Counted from the first letter of the stretch, positions 30,642 through 40,571 are shown. The stretch is DNA of 64,000 nt from Peribacillus frigoritolerans (GCF_040250305.1 NZ_CP158190.1:32501-96500); one strand, 5' to 3'. Translations and numbers: made by a program. Notes: generated from the letters alone by a model not told the origin.

Positions 30642-33600
30642 ATGAATGGATTACAGAACTTGTTCTCCAAACAAGATGATGTTCATTCGTTAATAGCCGG
30701 CATTGATGAAGGACTTAAGGAGCAAATCGTCTCTGGTCTGACAGGTTCCTCGAGATCACTATTGCTGGCTTCCGTATATGAAAAGACGAATAGGCCTATT
30801 TTATTGGTTACCCATAATTTATTGCAAGCACAAAAATTCCAAGAGGACTTATCCAGTTTCATTCCCGAGGAAGAATTATATATATATCCAGCCAATGAAT
30901 TGATCGCGGCTGATTTGAGTGTAGCCAGCCCGGAATTAAGGGCTCAACGTGTAGAGGCATTGAACTTTTGGGCGGAAGGAAAGAAAGGGATTGTCATTGC
31001 GCCAATTCCAGGGGTGCGTCGTGTGCTTCCTCCAAAGGATATTTGGAAGAGGCATCAGCTAACGTTTAATTTAGGGGAAGATATCGAGCTTGAACCAACG
31101 CTTAATAAATTCATTGCCATGGGTTATAACCGGTCTGAAATGGTTGCTTCTCCAGGTGAATTCAGTATCAGGGGCGGCATCATCGATATTTATCCGATCA
31201 CCGAACCTAATCCAATACGAATTGAATTATTCGATACCGAAATAGATTCAATAAGGACCTTTTCAAGTGAAGATCAGCGATCCATCGAGAAACTCAAGAA
31301 GGTGACGATTGGTCCCGTCAGTGAGGCTTTGCTAGAGACGGAGCATATCGAAAGAATCATAACAAGGCTCGAGAGCGGATTAAGTAAAAGCTTGAAGAAA
31401 CTTAAAGACGAGAAAACCAAGGAACAGCTGGTTCAAACGGTCAGTTATGAACTTGAACAGCTGAAAATGGGGAATATACCCGACAAAATCTTTAAATACT
31501 TAAGTTTAGCGTATGAAGATCCAGCTAGTTTAATAGATTATTTACCGGTAAATGGTTTGGTTTTCTTAGATGAAATCAGTAGAATCCAGGAAATCAATGA
31601 TTCATTGGAAAAGGAAGAGGCTGGGTGGTACACAGACCTTTTAAGTCAGGGACAAATTATCCATGACATAAAATTGGCTCATCCCATGCAGGAATTAATA
31701 GTGAAATCCAGCAGGCCGTTTGTATACCTTTCATTGTTTTTACGGCATGTACCGCATACGAATCCTCAGAATATCCTGAATTTTGCCAGTAAACAAATGC
31801 AAAATTTCCATGGACAGATGAATGTGTTCAAAGCTGAACTGGAACGGTGGAAAAAAGGGAAATATACAGTCGTCATACTTGGACAGGATGAAGAACGGGT
31901 AAAAAAGCTGCATTCGGTTTTAGCCGATTATGATATAGAGGCAGCAGAACTGTTTAATGCGAACAGCATTCTTCCAGGTAAAGTACAGATTTTACGCGGC
32001 AGTCTGAATAGCGGTTTTGAATTACCTATGCAAAAGTTCAGTATCATCACGGAAACGGAATTGTTTAATAAAAAGTCAAAGAAATCAGTACGGAGACAGA
32101 AACTATCGAATGCGGAGCGAATCAAGAGTTATTCCGAACTGAAGATCGGTGACTATGTCGTTCATGTTAATCATGGTATCGGTAAATACTTGGGTATTGA
32201 AACCCTTACGATAAATGGGGTCCATAAAGATTACCTGAATATTCGTTATCAAGCGGATGACAAATTGTATGTTCCTGTCGACCAAATTGATCTTGTCCAA
32301 AAATATGTCGGTTCTGAAGGAAAAGAACCGAAGCTCTATAAGCTAGGCGGAACGGAATGGAAACGTGTCAAAAGCAAGGTTCAATCATCTGTTGAGAACA
32401 TTGCCGATGATTTAATCAAGTTATACGCAGAGAGGGAAGCGGCAAAGGGCTATGCCTTTTCACCTGATGGTGATATGCAGAGAGAATTCGAAACATCATT
32501 CGCTTATAACGAAACGGAAGATCAATTACGTTCCATAGTCGAAATCAAAAAGGATATGGAACGGGAACGGCCGATGGATCGTTTATTATGCGGTGATGTT
32601 GGATATGGGAAGACAGAGGTGGCCATCCGAGCCGCTTTTAAAGCCATAATGGATGGCAAGCAGGTTGCATTTCTTGTTCCGACCACAATCCTCGCCCAGC
32701 AGCATTATGAAACATTAAGGGAGCGTTTTCAAGATTATCCGATTTCGATTGGTCATATGAGCCGTTTCCGGACTAAAAAACAGCAAACCGAAACGATTAA
32801 AGGATTGAAGGCCGGCACGGTGGATATCGTGGTTGGCACGCATAGGATTTTATCCAAAGATATCGTGTACCGCGATTTGGGATTGCTTATCATTGATGAA
32901 GAACAGCGCTTTGGCGTTACACATAAGGAAAAGATCAAACGGTTAAAAACTAATGTGGATGTACTGACTTTGACTGCGACGCCGATTCCGAGGACACTTC
33001 ATATGTCCATGTTGGGCGTGAGGGATCTGTCCGTCATCGAAACACCGCCTGAGAACCGGTTCCCGATCCAAACTTATGTCATGGAGTATAATGGCTCATT
33101 GGTAACGGAAGCGATAGAACGGGAATTGGCCAGGGGTGGTCAGGTTTATTTCCTTTACAATCGGGTAGAGGATATAGCAAGAAAAGCAGAAGAAATTTCC
33201 ATGCTGGTGCCCGATGCCCGTGTCACCTTTGCTCATGGGCAAATGACAGAGCAAGAACTGGAAGCCGTCATGTTCGGCTTTTTAGAAGGTGAATATGATG
33301 TTTTGGTAAGTACAACCATTATAGAGACGGGTGTCGATATTCCGAATGTCAATACGCTTATCGTGAATGAAGCGGATAGAATGGGACTTTCACAGCTCTA
33401 TCAGCTGCGTGGGCGTGTAGGACGATCCAATCGGGTGGCATATGCATTCTTCACTTATAGGAAAGATAAAGTGTTGACGGAAGTGGCAGAAAAACGTCTT
33501 CAATCCATTAAGGAATTTACAGAATTGGGTTCAGGGTTCAAAATCGCGATGCGTGATTTATCCATCAGGGGAGCCGGAAACATTCTAGGGGCTCAACAAC

Positions 33601-34178
33601 ATGGCTTCATTGATTCAGTCGGTTTTGATCTGTATTCACAAATGTTGAAAGAAGCGGTAGATGCGAAACGTAATGACCAGCCAGCCGAAGAAAAGAACAC
33701 CCTTGAAATCGACGTTGAAGTGGATGCTTATATCCCTGATGCCTACATAATGGATGGACATCAGAAAATAGAAATGTATAAAAGGTTCAGAGGTATTGCT
33801 TCGCTAGAAGAAGTGGAAGAATTACAGGATGAAATGATCGATCGTTTCGGAGAGTATCCAGAAGAAGTTTCCTATTTATTCATGATTGCCGAAATGAAGG
33901 TATATGCTGAAAAGGCCGGAATTGAAAGCATTAAACAATTAAAGCAGGAAATCAGCATTATCCTTAGGGAAAAGGTCAGCAGCGATGTGGATGGACAAAA
34001 GGTGTTCGAGCTGGGATCGAAGTATGGCCGTATGGTCGGCTTCGGCATGGACGGCAATAGAATGAAGCTGGTCCTGCACATAAAAGGCGTAGAACAAAGC
34101 AAATGGCTTAATATCTTATTTGAGATGACCAAGGGTTTACAGTATGTAAAAAAAGAGACGCAAGCCACAAAAAACTAA
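30642..34178 (+). CDS. mfd: Transcription-repair coupling factor Mfd
   Basis: DNA translocase that removes stalled RNA polymerase and recruits UvrA to lesions. The 1178-residue protein has the N-terminal UvrB-homology region (about 1-350), the RNA-polymerase-interacting CarD-like domain (about 500-570: GDYVVHVNHGIGKYLGIE), the RecG-like helicase with Walker A GDVGYGKTE (about 648-656) and DEEQ box (about 752), the translocation motif near GRVGRSNR, and a C-terminal UvrA-blocking domain. Start ATG follows GAGAGGGGGGAAG. In sporulating bacteria it also acts in germinating spores. Confidence 0.98.
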   Translation: MNGLQNLFSKQDDVHSLIAGIDEGLKEQIVSGLTGSSRSLLLASVYEKTNRPILLVTHNLLQAQKFQEDLSSFIPEEELYIYPANELIAADLSVASPELRAQRVEALNFWAEGKKGIVIAPIPGVRRVLPPKDIWKRHQLTFNLGEDIELEPTLNKFIAMGYNRSEMVASPGEFSIRGGIIDIYPITEPNPIRIELFDTEIDSIRTFSSEDQRSIEKLKKVTIGPVSEALLETEHIERIITRLESGLSKSLKKLKDEKTKEQLVQTVSYELEQLKMGNIPDKIFKYLSLAYEDPASLIDYLPVNGLVFLDEISRIQEINDSLEKEEAGWYTDLLSQGQIIHDIKLAHPMQELIVKSSRPFVYLSLFLRHVPHTNPQNILNFASKQMQNFHGQMNVFKAELERWKKGKYTVVILGQDEERVKKLHSVLADYDIEAAELFNANSILPGKVQILRGSLNSGFELPMQKFSIITETELFNKKSKKSVRRQKLSNAERIKSYSELKIGDYVVHVNHGIGKYLGIETLTINGVHKDYLNIRYQADDKLYVPVDQIDLVQKYVGSEGKEPKLYKLGGTEWKRVKSKVQSSVENIADDLIKLYAEREAAKGYAFSPDGDMQREFETSFAYNETEDQLRSIVEIKKDMERERPMDRLLCGDVGYGKTEVAIRAAFKAIMDGKQVAFLVPTTILAQQHYETLRERFQDYPISIGHMSRFRTKKQQTETIKGLKAGTVDIVVGTHRILSKDIVYRDLGLLIIDEEQRFGVTHKEKIKRLKTNVDVLTLTATPIPRTLHMSMLGVRDLSVIETPPENRFPIQTYVMEYNGSLVTEAIERELARGGQVYFLYNRVEDIARKAEEISMLVPDARVTFAHGQMTEQELEAVMFGFLEGEYDVLVSTTIIETGVDIPNVNTLIVNEADRMGLSQLYQLRGRVGRSNRVAYAFFTYRKDKVLTEVAEKRLQSIKEFTELGSGFKIAMRDLSIRGAGNILGAQQHGFIDSVGFDLYSQMLKEAVDAKRNDQPAEEKNTLEIDVEVDAYIPDAYIMDGHQKIEMYKRFRGIASLEEVEELQDEMIDRFGEYPEEVSYLFMIAEMKVYAEKAGIESIKQLKQEISIILREKVSSDVDGQKVFELGSKYGRMVGFGMDGNRMKLVLHIKGVEQSKWLNILFEMTKGLQYVKKETQATKN

Positions 34179-34260
34179 AATTGAATGATAGTCCTCTTGG
34201 AGAAATTTTTTTAGGTACCATGGTAAAAAAATGCAACAAAAAGAAAAATTTTTTCAAAGT

Positions 34261-34289
34261 GCATAGAACTTACCATTAGAAAAATACTA
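34261..34289 (+). promoter_or_regulatory. Sigma-G promoter of spoVT
   Basis: GCATA, 17-bp spacer, AATACTA (one mismatch to CATnnTA). spoVT is a known sigma-G gene. Confidence 0.65.
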
Positions 34290-34366
34290 AGTACAATAGC
34301 TGGTGATGATTTTGCTACAAAATGAGGATTTATCAAATCAATTAGATGAAAGTGAGGCAACATTAG

Positions 34367-34903
34367 ATGAAAGCAACTGGTATCGTTCGCCGAATTGATG
34401 ATTTAGGAAGAGTCGTCATCCCGAAAGAAATTCGCAGGACCCTCCGTATCCGTGAAGGAGATCCACTGGAAATATTTGTGGATAGAGATGGAGAAGTCAT
34501 CCTAAAGAAATACTCCCCTATTAGTGAATTAGGCGATTTTGCTAGGGAATATGCAGAAGCACTTTATGATAGCCTTGGAAACCCAGTTATGATTTGTGAC
34601 AGGGATACTTACATTGCAGTGGCAGGCGGCTCCAAAAAAGAATACTTAAATAAAAGTGTTAGTGAACTAGTGGAAAAAATCATGGAAGAAAGAAATCCTG
34701 TCCTCGAATCTCCGAACGGACAAGTTTCATTCGTTGATTCCAATGATGAAGAGGTCCAATCTTATACTGCAGCTCCGATCATTGCGAGTGGCGACCCGAT
34801 TGGTGCAGTCTTGATTTTCTCTAAAGATAGTACCATTGGTGAAGTGGAACAGAAATCGGTTGAAACAGCAGCAAGCTTCCTAGCTAGACAAATGGAACAG
34901 TAA
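34367..34903 (+). CDS. spoVT: Stage V sporulation regulator SpoVT
   Basis: AbrB-like DNA-binding protein that tunes sigma-G-dependent genes late in forespore development. The 178-residue protein has an N-terminal SpoVT/AbrB domain (1-50: KATGIVRRIDDLGRVVIP, KEIRRTLRI) and a C-terminal GAF-like domain (about 55-178). Start ATG lies after AGTGAGG. It is a single-gene unit ending at a terminator; a paralogue, abrB, lies 24 kb upstream on the other strand. Confidence 0.98.
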   Translation: MKATGIVRRIDDLGRVVIPKEIRRTLRIREGDPLEIFVDRDGEVILKKYSPISELGDFAREYAEALYDSLGNPVMICDRDTYIAVAGGSKKEYLNKSVSELVEKIMEERNPVLESPNGQVSFVDSNDEEVQSYTAAPIIASGDPIGAVLIFSKDSTIGEVEQKSVETAASFLARQMEQ

Positions 34904-34934
34904 CCTTGGACATGCCATTATATTTTTAAAGGTG

Positions 34935-34965
34935 GAAAGGGCAGCAATCGCGCTGTCCTTTTTGC
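34935..34965 (+). terminator. Terminator after spoVT
   Basis: AAAGGGCAGC-aatcgc-GCTGTCCTTT followed by T run. Confidence 0.85.
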
Positions 34966-35082
34966 AATTTCAAAAAAAGAAGTGGATATGGAAAATAATT
35001 AACAGTATGGCTAGAATCGAAAAATAACCATTAGAATTATGCTATAATAACTACCACATATGAGTGAAAAGGGGAAAAAAGA

Positions 35083-36705
35083 ATGGCTGAAAAGCCTAAT
35101 AAAACATCAAATGAACTTTTTCGAGGTGCACTGATTTTGAGCGCAGCTGCGATTATCGTAAAAGTATTGAGTGCGGCCTATCGCATACCTTATCAGAACA
35201 TTGCGGGTGACATCGGGTTTTATATCTATCAACAGGTCTACCCCTTTTACGGTGTTGCTTTTACATTATCAACACTCGGCTTTCCGGTAGTCATATCCAA
35301 ACTTATTGCTGAGCGGGAGTCTTCCAAAAATAACTTTGCTGTCAAGGACATTTTAATGACATCATTCATCGTCTTAAGTTCGATAGGAGTCATGATGTTT
35401 GCTGCACTGTTCCTTGGCGCTGATTGGATTGCTGGATGGATGAAGGATCCGCATTTAGCCGGTCTGCTGAGAATCGTTGCCTATTCTTATCTATTAATGC
35501 CGATTTCATCTGTTTTAAGAGGCTATTTTCAAGGAATAAACGACATGTTACCGACGGCAAGTTCGCAGGTCGCTGAACAATGCATCCGTGTGTTGACGAT
35601 ACTGGTTCTTTCCACAATATTCGTGTATCAGGACTACTCTGATTATGTTGTCGGCAAGGGGGCGGTCCTCGGTTCGATAACAGGCGGCATAACTGGCCTG
35701 GTACTGCTTATTGCTTTCATTATTTTAAGAGAAGAATGGAAGCTCTTTTTACAAATGAGAATCAAACCGGTAAATTTCATCAAAATCTCAAAAGTCCTGA
35801 TTTTTCAAGGGTTGGCCTTTTGCATAACTGGCTTGATCCTTATCTTGTTTCAGTTTGTCGATTCACTGCACCTATATTCCCTTCTAAGGGAAACGGGGAT
35901 GGGGGAAAAGGAAGCCAAAGAATGGAAAGGGGTATATGACCGGGGACAGCCTTTGCTTCAGCTAGGCACAGTCGTGGCTAATTCTTTTGCATTGGCGCTT
36001 GTACCTGTAATATCCGGATTCGTTCAGAGGAAAAGTGAACATGAATTATTGAATAAAATCAAATTGGCGCTTCGTGTAAGTGCGACGATAGGACTCGCAG
36101 CTGCGATCGGGTTGGTGGTGACGATGAAGCCTGTCAATCATATGCTGTTCACGGATGTTAAAGGGACCATTACTTTAGCAATTTTCTCTTTATCGATTTT
36201 ATTCACATCCATCATAATGGCAGAAGCGGCAGTGATTCAAAGCTTAGGCTATTCGTTCATACCGGTGATCATTACGCTTGTGGGGGTAGTCAGCAAGTGG
36301 GCTTTGAACCTTGTCCTGGTGCCCCATTATAAAATCGCGGGAGCAGCCTCGGCAACAGTGCTTGCGTTTATGATCATGACTGTATTATTTTATGTGGTAT
36401 TGAGAGTACATATTAAAAAGACATTAATTGAAAAGAAGCACGTGTTAATAATCTTGAAGAGTACTGTTTACATGGGTACGGCCGTTGTTTTATTCAATGG
36501 CTTATTCGAATTGATGGCCCAAAGCGAGAGCCGGTTGTTAGCTACGATCCAAGCTTTGACCGGTGTAGGGATCGGTGCAGCCGTTTTTGTGATGACTGCC
36601 ATTCGTGCAGGCTTAATTGGTGAAGAAGAACTTGCACTTATACCTGCAGGTTCAAAGCTTAAACGATTTATAATAACGAATAGGAGTATACGAAATCATG
36701 AATGA
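35083..36705 (+). CDS. yabM: MOP-superfamily membrane protein YabM (SpoVB/MurJ-like flippase family)
   Basis: Polytopic membrane protein of the oligosaccharidyl-lipid/lipid II flippase group; in B. subtilis a paralogue of SpoVB and MurJ (YtgP), with no assigned role. The 540-residue product has about 14 predicted membrane segments and opens with the family signature LFRGALILSAAAIIVKVLSA followed by YRIPYQNIAGD. Start ATG follows AAAAGGGGAA. It overlaps yabN by 8 bp. Cortex synthesis role is inference from family and location. Confidence 0.9.
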   Translation: MAEKPNKTSNELFRGALILSAAAIIVKVLSAAYRIPYQNIAGDIGFYIYQQVYPFYGVAFTLSTLGFPVVISKLIAERESSKNNFAVKDILMTSFIVLSSIGVMMFAALFLGADWIAGWMKDPHLAGLLRIVAYSYLLMPISSVLRGYFQGINDMLPTASSQVAEQCIRVLTILVLSTIFVYQDYSDYVVGKGAVLGSITGGITGLVLLIAFIILREEWKLFLQMRIKPVNFIKISKVLIFQGLAFCITGLILILFQFVDSLHLYSLLRETGMGEKEAKEWKGVYDRGQPLLQLGTVVANSFALALVPVISGFVQRKSEHELLNKIKLALRVSATIGLAAAIGLVVTMKPVNHMLFTDVKGTITLAIFSLSILFTSIIMAEAAVIQSLGYSFIPVIITLVGVVSKWALNLVLVPHYKIAGAASATVLAFMIMTVLFYVVLRVHIKKTLIEKKHVLIILKSTVYMGTAVVLFNGLFELMAQSESRLLATIQALTGVGIGAAVFVMTAIRAGLIGEEELALIPAGSKLKRFIITNRSIRNHE

Positions 36706-38170
36706 GATTACGATAATAGGCCTTGGTGCAGGGGATTTAGATCAGCTTCCACTAGGAATTTATAAAAAATTGCTACAAACAGAACAATGCTTTGTCAGAA
36801 CGATTGATCATCCGGTAATCGGGGATTTGAAAAGGGAAGGAATCAATTTCACGGCGTTTGACGGGATATATGAAAAGCACGACCAATTTGAAGCGGTATA
36901 TGAAGAAATTGCCGGAACATTATTACAAGAGGCTTCAAACCGTTCCGTTCTATATGCAGTTCCGGGGCATCCTATGGTAGCGGAAAAAACGGTTCAGCTT
37001 TTGCTCGAAAAGGGTCCGGCTCTTGGAATAGCCATTAAGCTGGAAGGCGGGCAAAGTTTCCTTGATCCCTTGTTTCAGGCTGTTAAAATCGATCCGATTG
37101 AAGGGTTCCAGCTATTGGATGGAACAGATCTTTCACCAGATGATTTGCACATTACCCAGCATATGATAATCGGACAGGTGTATGACGCATTCAGTGCGTC
37201 CAATGTGAAGCTGACTTTAATGGAAAAGCTACCGGATGACTACGAGGTATATATCGTTACAGCGGCAGGAAGCAGTCAGGAAAAAGTGACAAAATGCGCT
37301 CTGTTCGAACTCGACCGTCAGATGGAGTTAAGTAACTTGACGAGTGTTTATGTCCCGCCTGTTAGTGAAGAAGCTTTACGATACAGGGAGTTTTCTAAGC
37401 TGCGTCAGGTCATCGCAGAACTTAGAGGTCCTGACGGATGTCCTTGGGATAAGAAACAAACTCATGAAAGCTTGAAGAAATATCTAATAGAAGAGGCATA
37501 TGAGCTGATTGATTCCATCGATGAAGAGGACGATGAGGGCATGGTTGGTGAACTTGGGGATGTACTGCTTCAAGTGATGCTTCATTCACAAATCGGTGAA
37601 GATGAGGGCATGTTCACGATAGACGATGTGATTGAAGGCATTACGGCGAAAATGATTCGACGCCACCCTCATGTATTCGGAGATGTTGAAGTGAACGGCG
37701 AGGAAGATGTATTAGTGAACTGGCAGAAAATCAAAGAGAATGAAAAAGGGAGCGAAACAAAAGCTCTGCAATCCATACTGGATGGGATTGAGAAATCGCT
37801 GCCAAACTTACTTCGGGCCGAAGAGTACCAAAAAAGGGCTGCAAAGGTTGGATTTGATTGGGATGAGGTTTCCGAAGCCTGGAAAAAGGTCAGGGAAGAA
37901 GTACAGGAATTGGAAGCGGAAATATTAAGCCCGAACAGGGATGTCGAAAGAATAAAATCAGAGCTGGGCGACCTCTTTTTTGCGCTTGTCAACATTTCAC
38001 GTTATTATGACATACAAGCGGAAGAAGCCGTCTACAAAGCAAACCAGAAATTCCACCGGCGTTTTACATATATAGAAGAGTGCATTCAAAGGGCAGACAA
38101 AAAGTTTGAGGATTATACATTGGAAGAACTGGATTCATATTGGGATGAAGCAAAAGCTAAAGGACTTTAA
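36698..38170 (+). CDS. yabN: YabN, tetrapyrrole methylase-fold / MazG NTP pyrophosphohydrolase fusion
   Basis: Two-domain protein: residues about 1-215 form a tetrapyrrole-methylase fold (GLGAGDLDQLPLG at 6-18), and about 230-490 a tandem MazG nucleoside-triphosphate pyrophosphohydrolase (GPDGCPWDKKQTHESL near 245, then EEAYE and ELGDVLLQV metal-binding segments). Members hydrolyse non-canonical NTPs; the role of the first domain is unknown. Start overlaps yabM, indicating coupling, and rqcP follows after 17 bp. Confidence 0.93.
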   Translation: MNEITIIGLGAGDLDQLPLGIYKKLLQTEQCFVRTIDHPVIGDLKREGINFTAFDGIYEKHDQFEAVYEEIAGTLLQEASNRSVLYAVPGHPMVAEKTVQLLLEKGPALGIAIKLEGGQSFLDPLFQAVKIDPIEGFQLLDGTDLSPDDLHITQHMIIGQVYDAFSASNVKLTLMEKLPDDYEVYIVTAAGSSQEKVTKCALFELDRQMELSNLTSVYVPPVSEEALRYREFSKLRQVIAELRGPDGCPWDKKQTHESLKKYLIEEAYELIDSIDEEDDEGMVGELGDVLLQVMLHSQIGEDEGMFTIDDVIEGITAKMIRRHPHVFGDVEVNGEEDVLVNWQKIKENEKGSETKALQSILDGIEKSLPNLLRAEEYQKRAAKVGFDWDEVSEAWKKVREEVQELEAEILSPNRDVERIKSELGDLFFALVNISRYYDIQAEEAVYKANQKFHRRFTYIEECIQRADKKFEDYTLEELDSYWDEAKAKGL

Positions 38171-38187
38171 TTAAGGGAGAGATTTTA

Positions 38188-38457
38188 ATGTCGATGAGAT
38201 TGGATAAATTCCTAAAAGTTTCGAGGTTGATCAAGCGCCGCACACTTGCGAAAGAGGTTGCGGATAAAGGGAGAATCACGATTAACGGACAACAGGCCAA
38301 AGCAAGTTCGAATGTGAAAGATGGCGATGAATTGACTGTACGATTCGGTCAAAAGCTCGTTACGGTACGTGTCGATAAAATTCAAGAAACGACGAAAAAA
38401 GAAGCGGCTGCAGATATGTATACCATCGTTAAGGAAGAAAAGCTAGCGGAGGAGTAA
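38188..38457 (+). CDS. rqcP: RqcP, S4-domain ribosome quality-control factor (YabO)
   Basis: S4-domain protein (Hsp15-like) that works with RqcH on stalled 50S subunits to add C-terminal alanine tails to nascent chains. The 89-residue product has the S4 domain at its start (RLDKFLKVSRLIKRRTLA) followed by KGRITINGQQAKASS. AGGGAGA lies 7 bases before ATG 38188; an ATG two codons later matches the B. subtilis start. It ends the yabM-yabN-rqcP run. Confidence 0.94.
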   Translation: MSMRLDKFLKVSRLIKRRTLAKEVADKGRITINGQQAKASSNVKDGDELTVRFGQKLVTVRVDKIQETTKKEAAADMYTIVKEEKLAEE

Positions 38458-38470
38458 GGACAGGCTTGGT

Positions 38471-38498
38471 TCTAATTCCGCTCCCACGGACATACACT
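38471..38498 (+). promoter_or_regulatory. Possible sigma-E promoter of yabP-yabQ
   Basis: CATACACT fits the sigma-E -10 pattern CATAynhT; 13 bp upstream TCTAATT is a poor -35. yabP and yabQ are sigma-E genes in B. subtilis. Confidence 0.5.
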
Positions 38499-38533
38499 TG
38501 TACAAAATCAGTGGTACTGTGAGGGATGAAAAA

Positions 38534-38842
38534 ATGAGCCAATATAATGATCCGAATGCTGGTTACACAAAGGGAACAACCCAAGAGCATGATGTAACGA
38601 TGAAAGGCCGCCGTTTACTTGATATTACCGGTGTCAAACAAGTTGAAAGTTTTGATAATGAGGAGTTTCTGCTCGAAACTGTAATGGGATTCTTATCTAT
38701 CCGGGGCCAAAACTTGCAAATGAAGAATTTAGACGTTGATAAAGGCATCGTCTCCATTAAAGGAAAGATTTTCGACCTTGTTTATTTAGATGAGCAATCA
38801 GGGGAGAAAGCTAAAGGCTTCTTTGGCAAATTGTTCAAATGA
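38534..38842 (+). CDS. yabP: Sporulation protein YabP
   Basis: Mother-cell sporulation protein; YabP family members may help localise YabQ for cortex formation. The 102-residue product carries the family core HDVTMKGRRLLDITGVK and LSIRGQNLQMKNLD (about 54-67), ending in GFFGKLFK. Start ATG follows GTGAGGGATG; an in-frame TTG at 38498 overlaps the likely promoter and is rejected. Its stop overlaps the yabQ start by 4 bp (ATGA). Confidence 0.94.
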   Translation: MSQYNDPNAGYTKGTTQEHDVTMKGRRLLDITGVKQVESFDNEEFLLETVMGFLSIRGQNLQMKNLDVDKGIVSIKGKIFDLVYLDEQSGEKAKGFFGKLFK

Positions 38843-39471
38843 CCTTAACGATTCAATTTTATACGTTGCTTGCGATGATAGGCATGGGCAGTGGCTTTGG
38901 AGCTGCCCTGGATACGTATAGCCGGTTCCTGAAACGTTCAGAAAGGAAAAGGTGGATTGTATTCATCCATGACTTCCTTTTCTGGATCATTCAGGGTCTC
39001 CTTATTTTTTATGTTTTGTTTTTAGTGAATGAGGGAGAGTTTCGCCTTTATTTATTTTTGGCCTTATTATGCGGTTTTTCAGCTTATCAAGCACTTTTCA
39101 AAGGTTTCTATCAACGTTTTTTAGAGTTTTTGATAATACTTGTGATAAAGTTGGCGAGATTTATAACGAATTCGGTTCACATGCTGATATTTGTTCCGAT
39201 AAAATGGGTAATAGTATCTGTAATAGCCATTATATTCGGGATAGGTAAGTTCGTTTTAGCATTATTAAAATGGGCGGGGAAAATACTTCTCTTTATTTTG
39301 AATATTTTCTGGAGGCCATTAAAATGGATTCTGATCTATTTATGGAATTTATTGCCGGTTTTTGTTACGAAAAACGTCGGGAAGTTTTATAATAAAGGAA
39401 AAGGGATTTTATTGAAAATAAAGAATTCTATATTTAGAACGCTAAATAGATGGAGAAATAAAAAGAAATGA
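38839..39471 (+). CDS. yabQ: Spore cortex biosynthesis protein YabQ
   Basis: Membrane protein of the outer forespore membrane needed for cortex peptidoglycan. The 210-residue protein has at least five hydrophobic segments: about 5-25, 45-60, 70-85, 95-125 and 125-160, and a basic C-terminal tail. Conserved start region IQFYTLLAMIGMGSGFGAALDTYxRF matches YabQ. It overlaps yabP by 4 bp, indicating coupled expression; divIC follows after 13 bp. Confidence 0.93.
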   Translation: MTLTIQFYTLLAMIGMGSGFGAALDTYSRFLKRSERKRWIVFIHDFLFWIIQGLLIFYVLFLVNEGEFRLYLFLALLCGFSAYQALFKGFYQRFLEFLIILVIKLARFITNSVHMLIFVPIKWVIVSVIAIIFGIGKFVLALLKWAGKILLFILNIFWRPLKWILIYLWNLLPVFVTKNVGKFYNKGKGILLKIKNSIFRTLNRWRNKKK

Positions 39472-39484
39472 GGAGCGATAAAAA

Positions 39485-39871
39485 ATGAGTAGCCTGCGTA
39501 AAAGGAAAGTGGCAAAAATAGAAAATCCCTACGTCGCTCAACAAGAGAAAAAAGTACAAACCGTAGAAAAAAAGAAGCGTGGTCTAATGCGTAGATTAAC
39601 TCTTTACTCAGTTTTCGCCGCTGTCTTTTTGATTTTTGCCGTTTCCACCCTCATAACGCAAAATGTTGCACTGGATGAGAAAGTACAACAGAAGGAAGAA
39701 TTGAAGGGAAAGTTAGCTGAATTGAAAAAAGACGAGACCCTTCTTAAAGAAGAAATCGTAAAGCTTAATGACGACGACTATATAGCGAAAATAGCCAGAC
39801 GGGATTATTTCTTATCTGAAAAAGGCGAAATCATATTTACCCTTCCAAAAGGGAAGGAAGATAGTGACTAA
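39485..39871 (+). CDS. divIC: Cell division protein DivIC
   Basis: FtsB-like bitopic septum protein that works with FtsL and DivIB to activate septal wall synthesis. The 128-residue product has a basic cytoplasmic N-terminus (KKKRGLMRRL), one membrane helix (about 37-57), an extracellular heptad-rich coiled coil (about 60-95) and a C-terminal IAKIARRDYFLSEKGE segment conserved in DivIC. Start ATG follows GAGGAGCG. It probably has a vegetative promoter in or before yabQ. Confidence 0.95.
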   Translation: MSSLRKRKVAKIENPYVAQQEKKVQTVEKKKRGLMRRLTLYSVFAAVFLIFAVSTLITQNVALDEKVQQKEELKGKLAELKKDETLLKEEIVKLNDDDYIAKIARRDYFLSEKGEIIFTLPKGKEDSD

Positions 39872-39873
39872 TA

Positions 39874-39903
39874 TTGACACTGTTTTTTTACTTTCGTTAT
39901 AAT
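39874..39903 (+). promoter_or_regulatory. Sigma-A promoter of yabR
   Basis: TTGACA and TATAAT separated by 18 bp, starting directly after the divIC stop codon. Confidence 0.88.
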
Positions 39904-39951
39904 ATAGAGTGAAGAGATTTTTTAACATTTCTAAGGAGGAACATTTTTTTT

Positions 39952-40407
39952 ATGTCAATCGAAGTAGGCAGCAAGTTACAAGGTAAAGTAACAGGCATAA
40001 CTAATTTTGGTGCATTTGTAGAGCTACCTCAAGGTTCAACCGGTCTTGTCCATATCAGTGAAGTGGCTGATAACTACGTCAAGGATATCAATGATCATTT
40101 AAAAGTGGGCGATACAGTTGAGGTGAAAGTCATCAATGTTAAAGATGGCAAGATTGGCTTGTCCATAAAAAAAGCGATAGACCGTCCTGAAGCTGAGCAA
40201 AAACCTGCATACACACCACGTCCGCGCCAAGGAAGAGGGAATGACAGCCGTTCCAAAGACTTCCGCTCGAAAGGTAATGGTTTCCAACCGAAGGAAAACT
40301 TTGAGCAAAAAATGGCTAAATTCTTAAAAGATAGCGAAGACCGCTTAACGACCCTTAAACGTAGCACCGAAACGAAACGGGGAGGTCGAGGAGGAAGACG
40401 CGGATAA
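39952..40407 (+). CDS. yabR: S1 RNA-binding domain protein YabR
   Basis: General-stress-type S1-domain protein, presumed RNA or ribosome binding. Of 151 residues the first ~75 form one S1 domain (GSKLQGKVTGITNFGAFVEL, then GLVHISEVADNYVKD and KVGLSIKK-like segments); the remainder is basic and disordered with Arg-Gly rich stretches, ending GGRGGRRG. Start ATG follows TAAGGAGGAA. It is a single-gene unit. Confidence 0.93.
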   Translation: MSIEVGSKLQGKVTGITNFGAFVELPQGSTGLVHISEVADNYVKDINDHLKVGDTVEVKVINVKDGKIGLSIKKAIDRPEAEQKPAYTPRPRQGRGNDSRSKDFRSKGNGFQPKENFEQKMAKFLKDSEDRLTTLKRSTETKRGGRGGRRG

Positions 40408-40512
40408 AACTGCTGCTGAAAATAATAGTTTAGCAACTTTTCCTGTGAAATTATTCATAGTGTAGATAAAGGCAAGCTTGCCGGCTTGTCTTCTTTTAAT
40501 TATCAACAACAT

Positions 40513-40566
40513 AAAAAAAGCGCCTCTGTACACTTAATGAGATAAGTGTGCAGAGGCGCTTTTGTA
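40513..40566. terminator. Bidirectional terminator between yabR and the tRNA pair
   Basis: AAAAAGCGCCTCTGTACACTTA and its near-exact complement (one mismatch) form a stem of about 20 bp around a short loop, with A and T runs on both sides. It can end both yabR and the minus-strand tRNA transcript. Confidence 0.92.
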
Positions 40567-40571
40567 TTTGA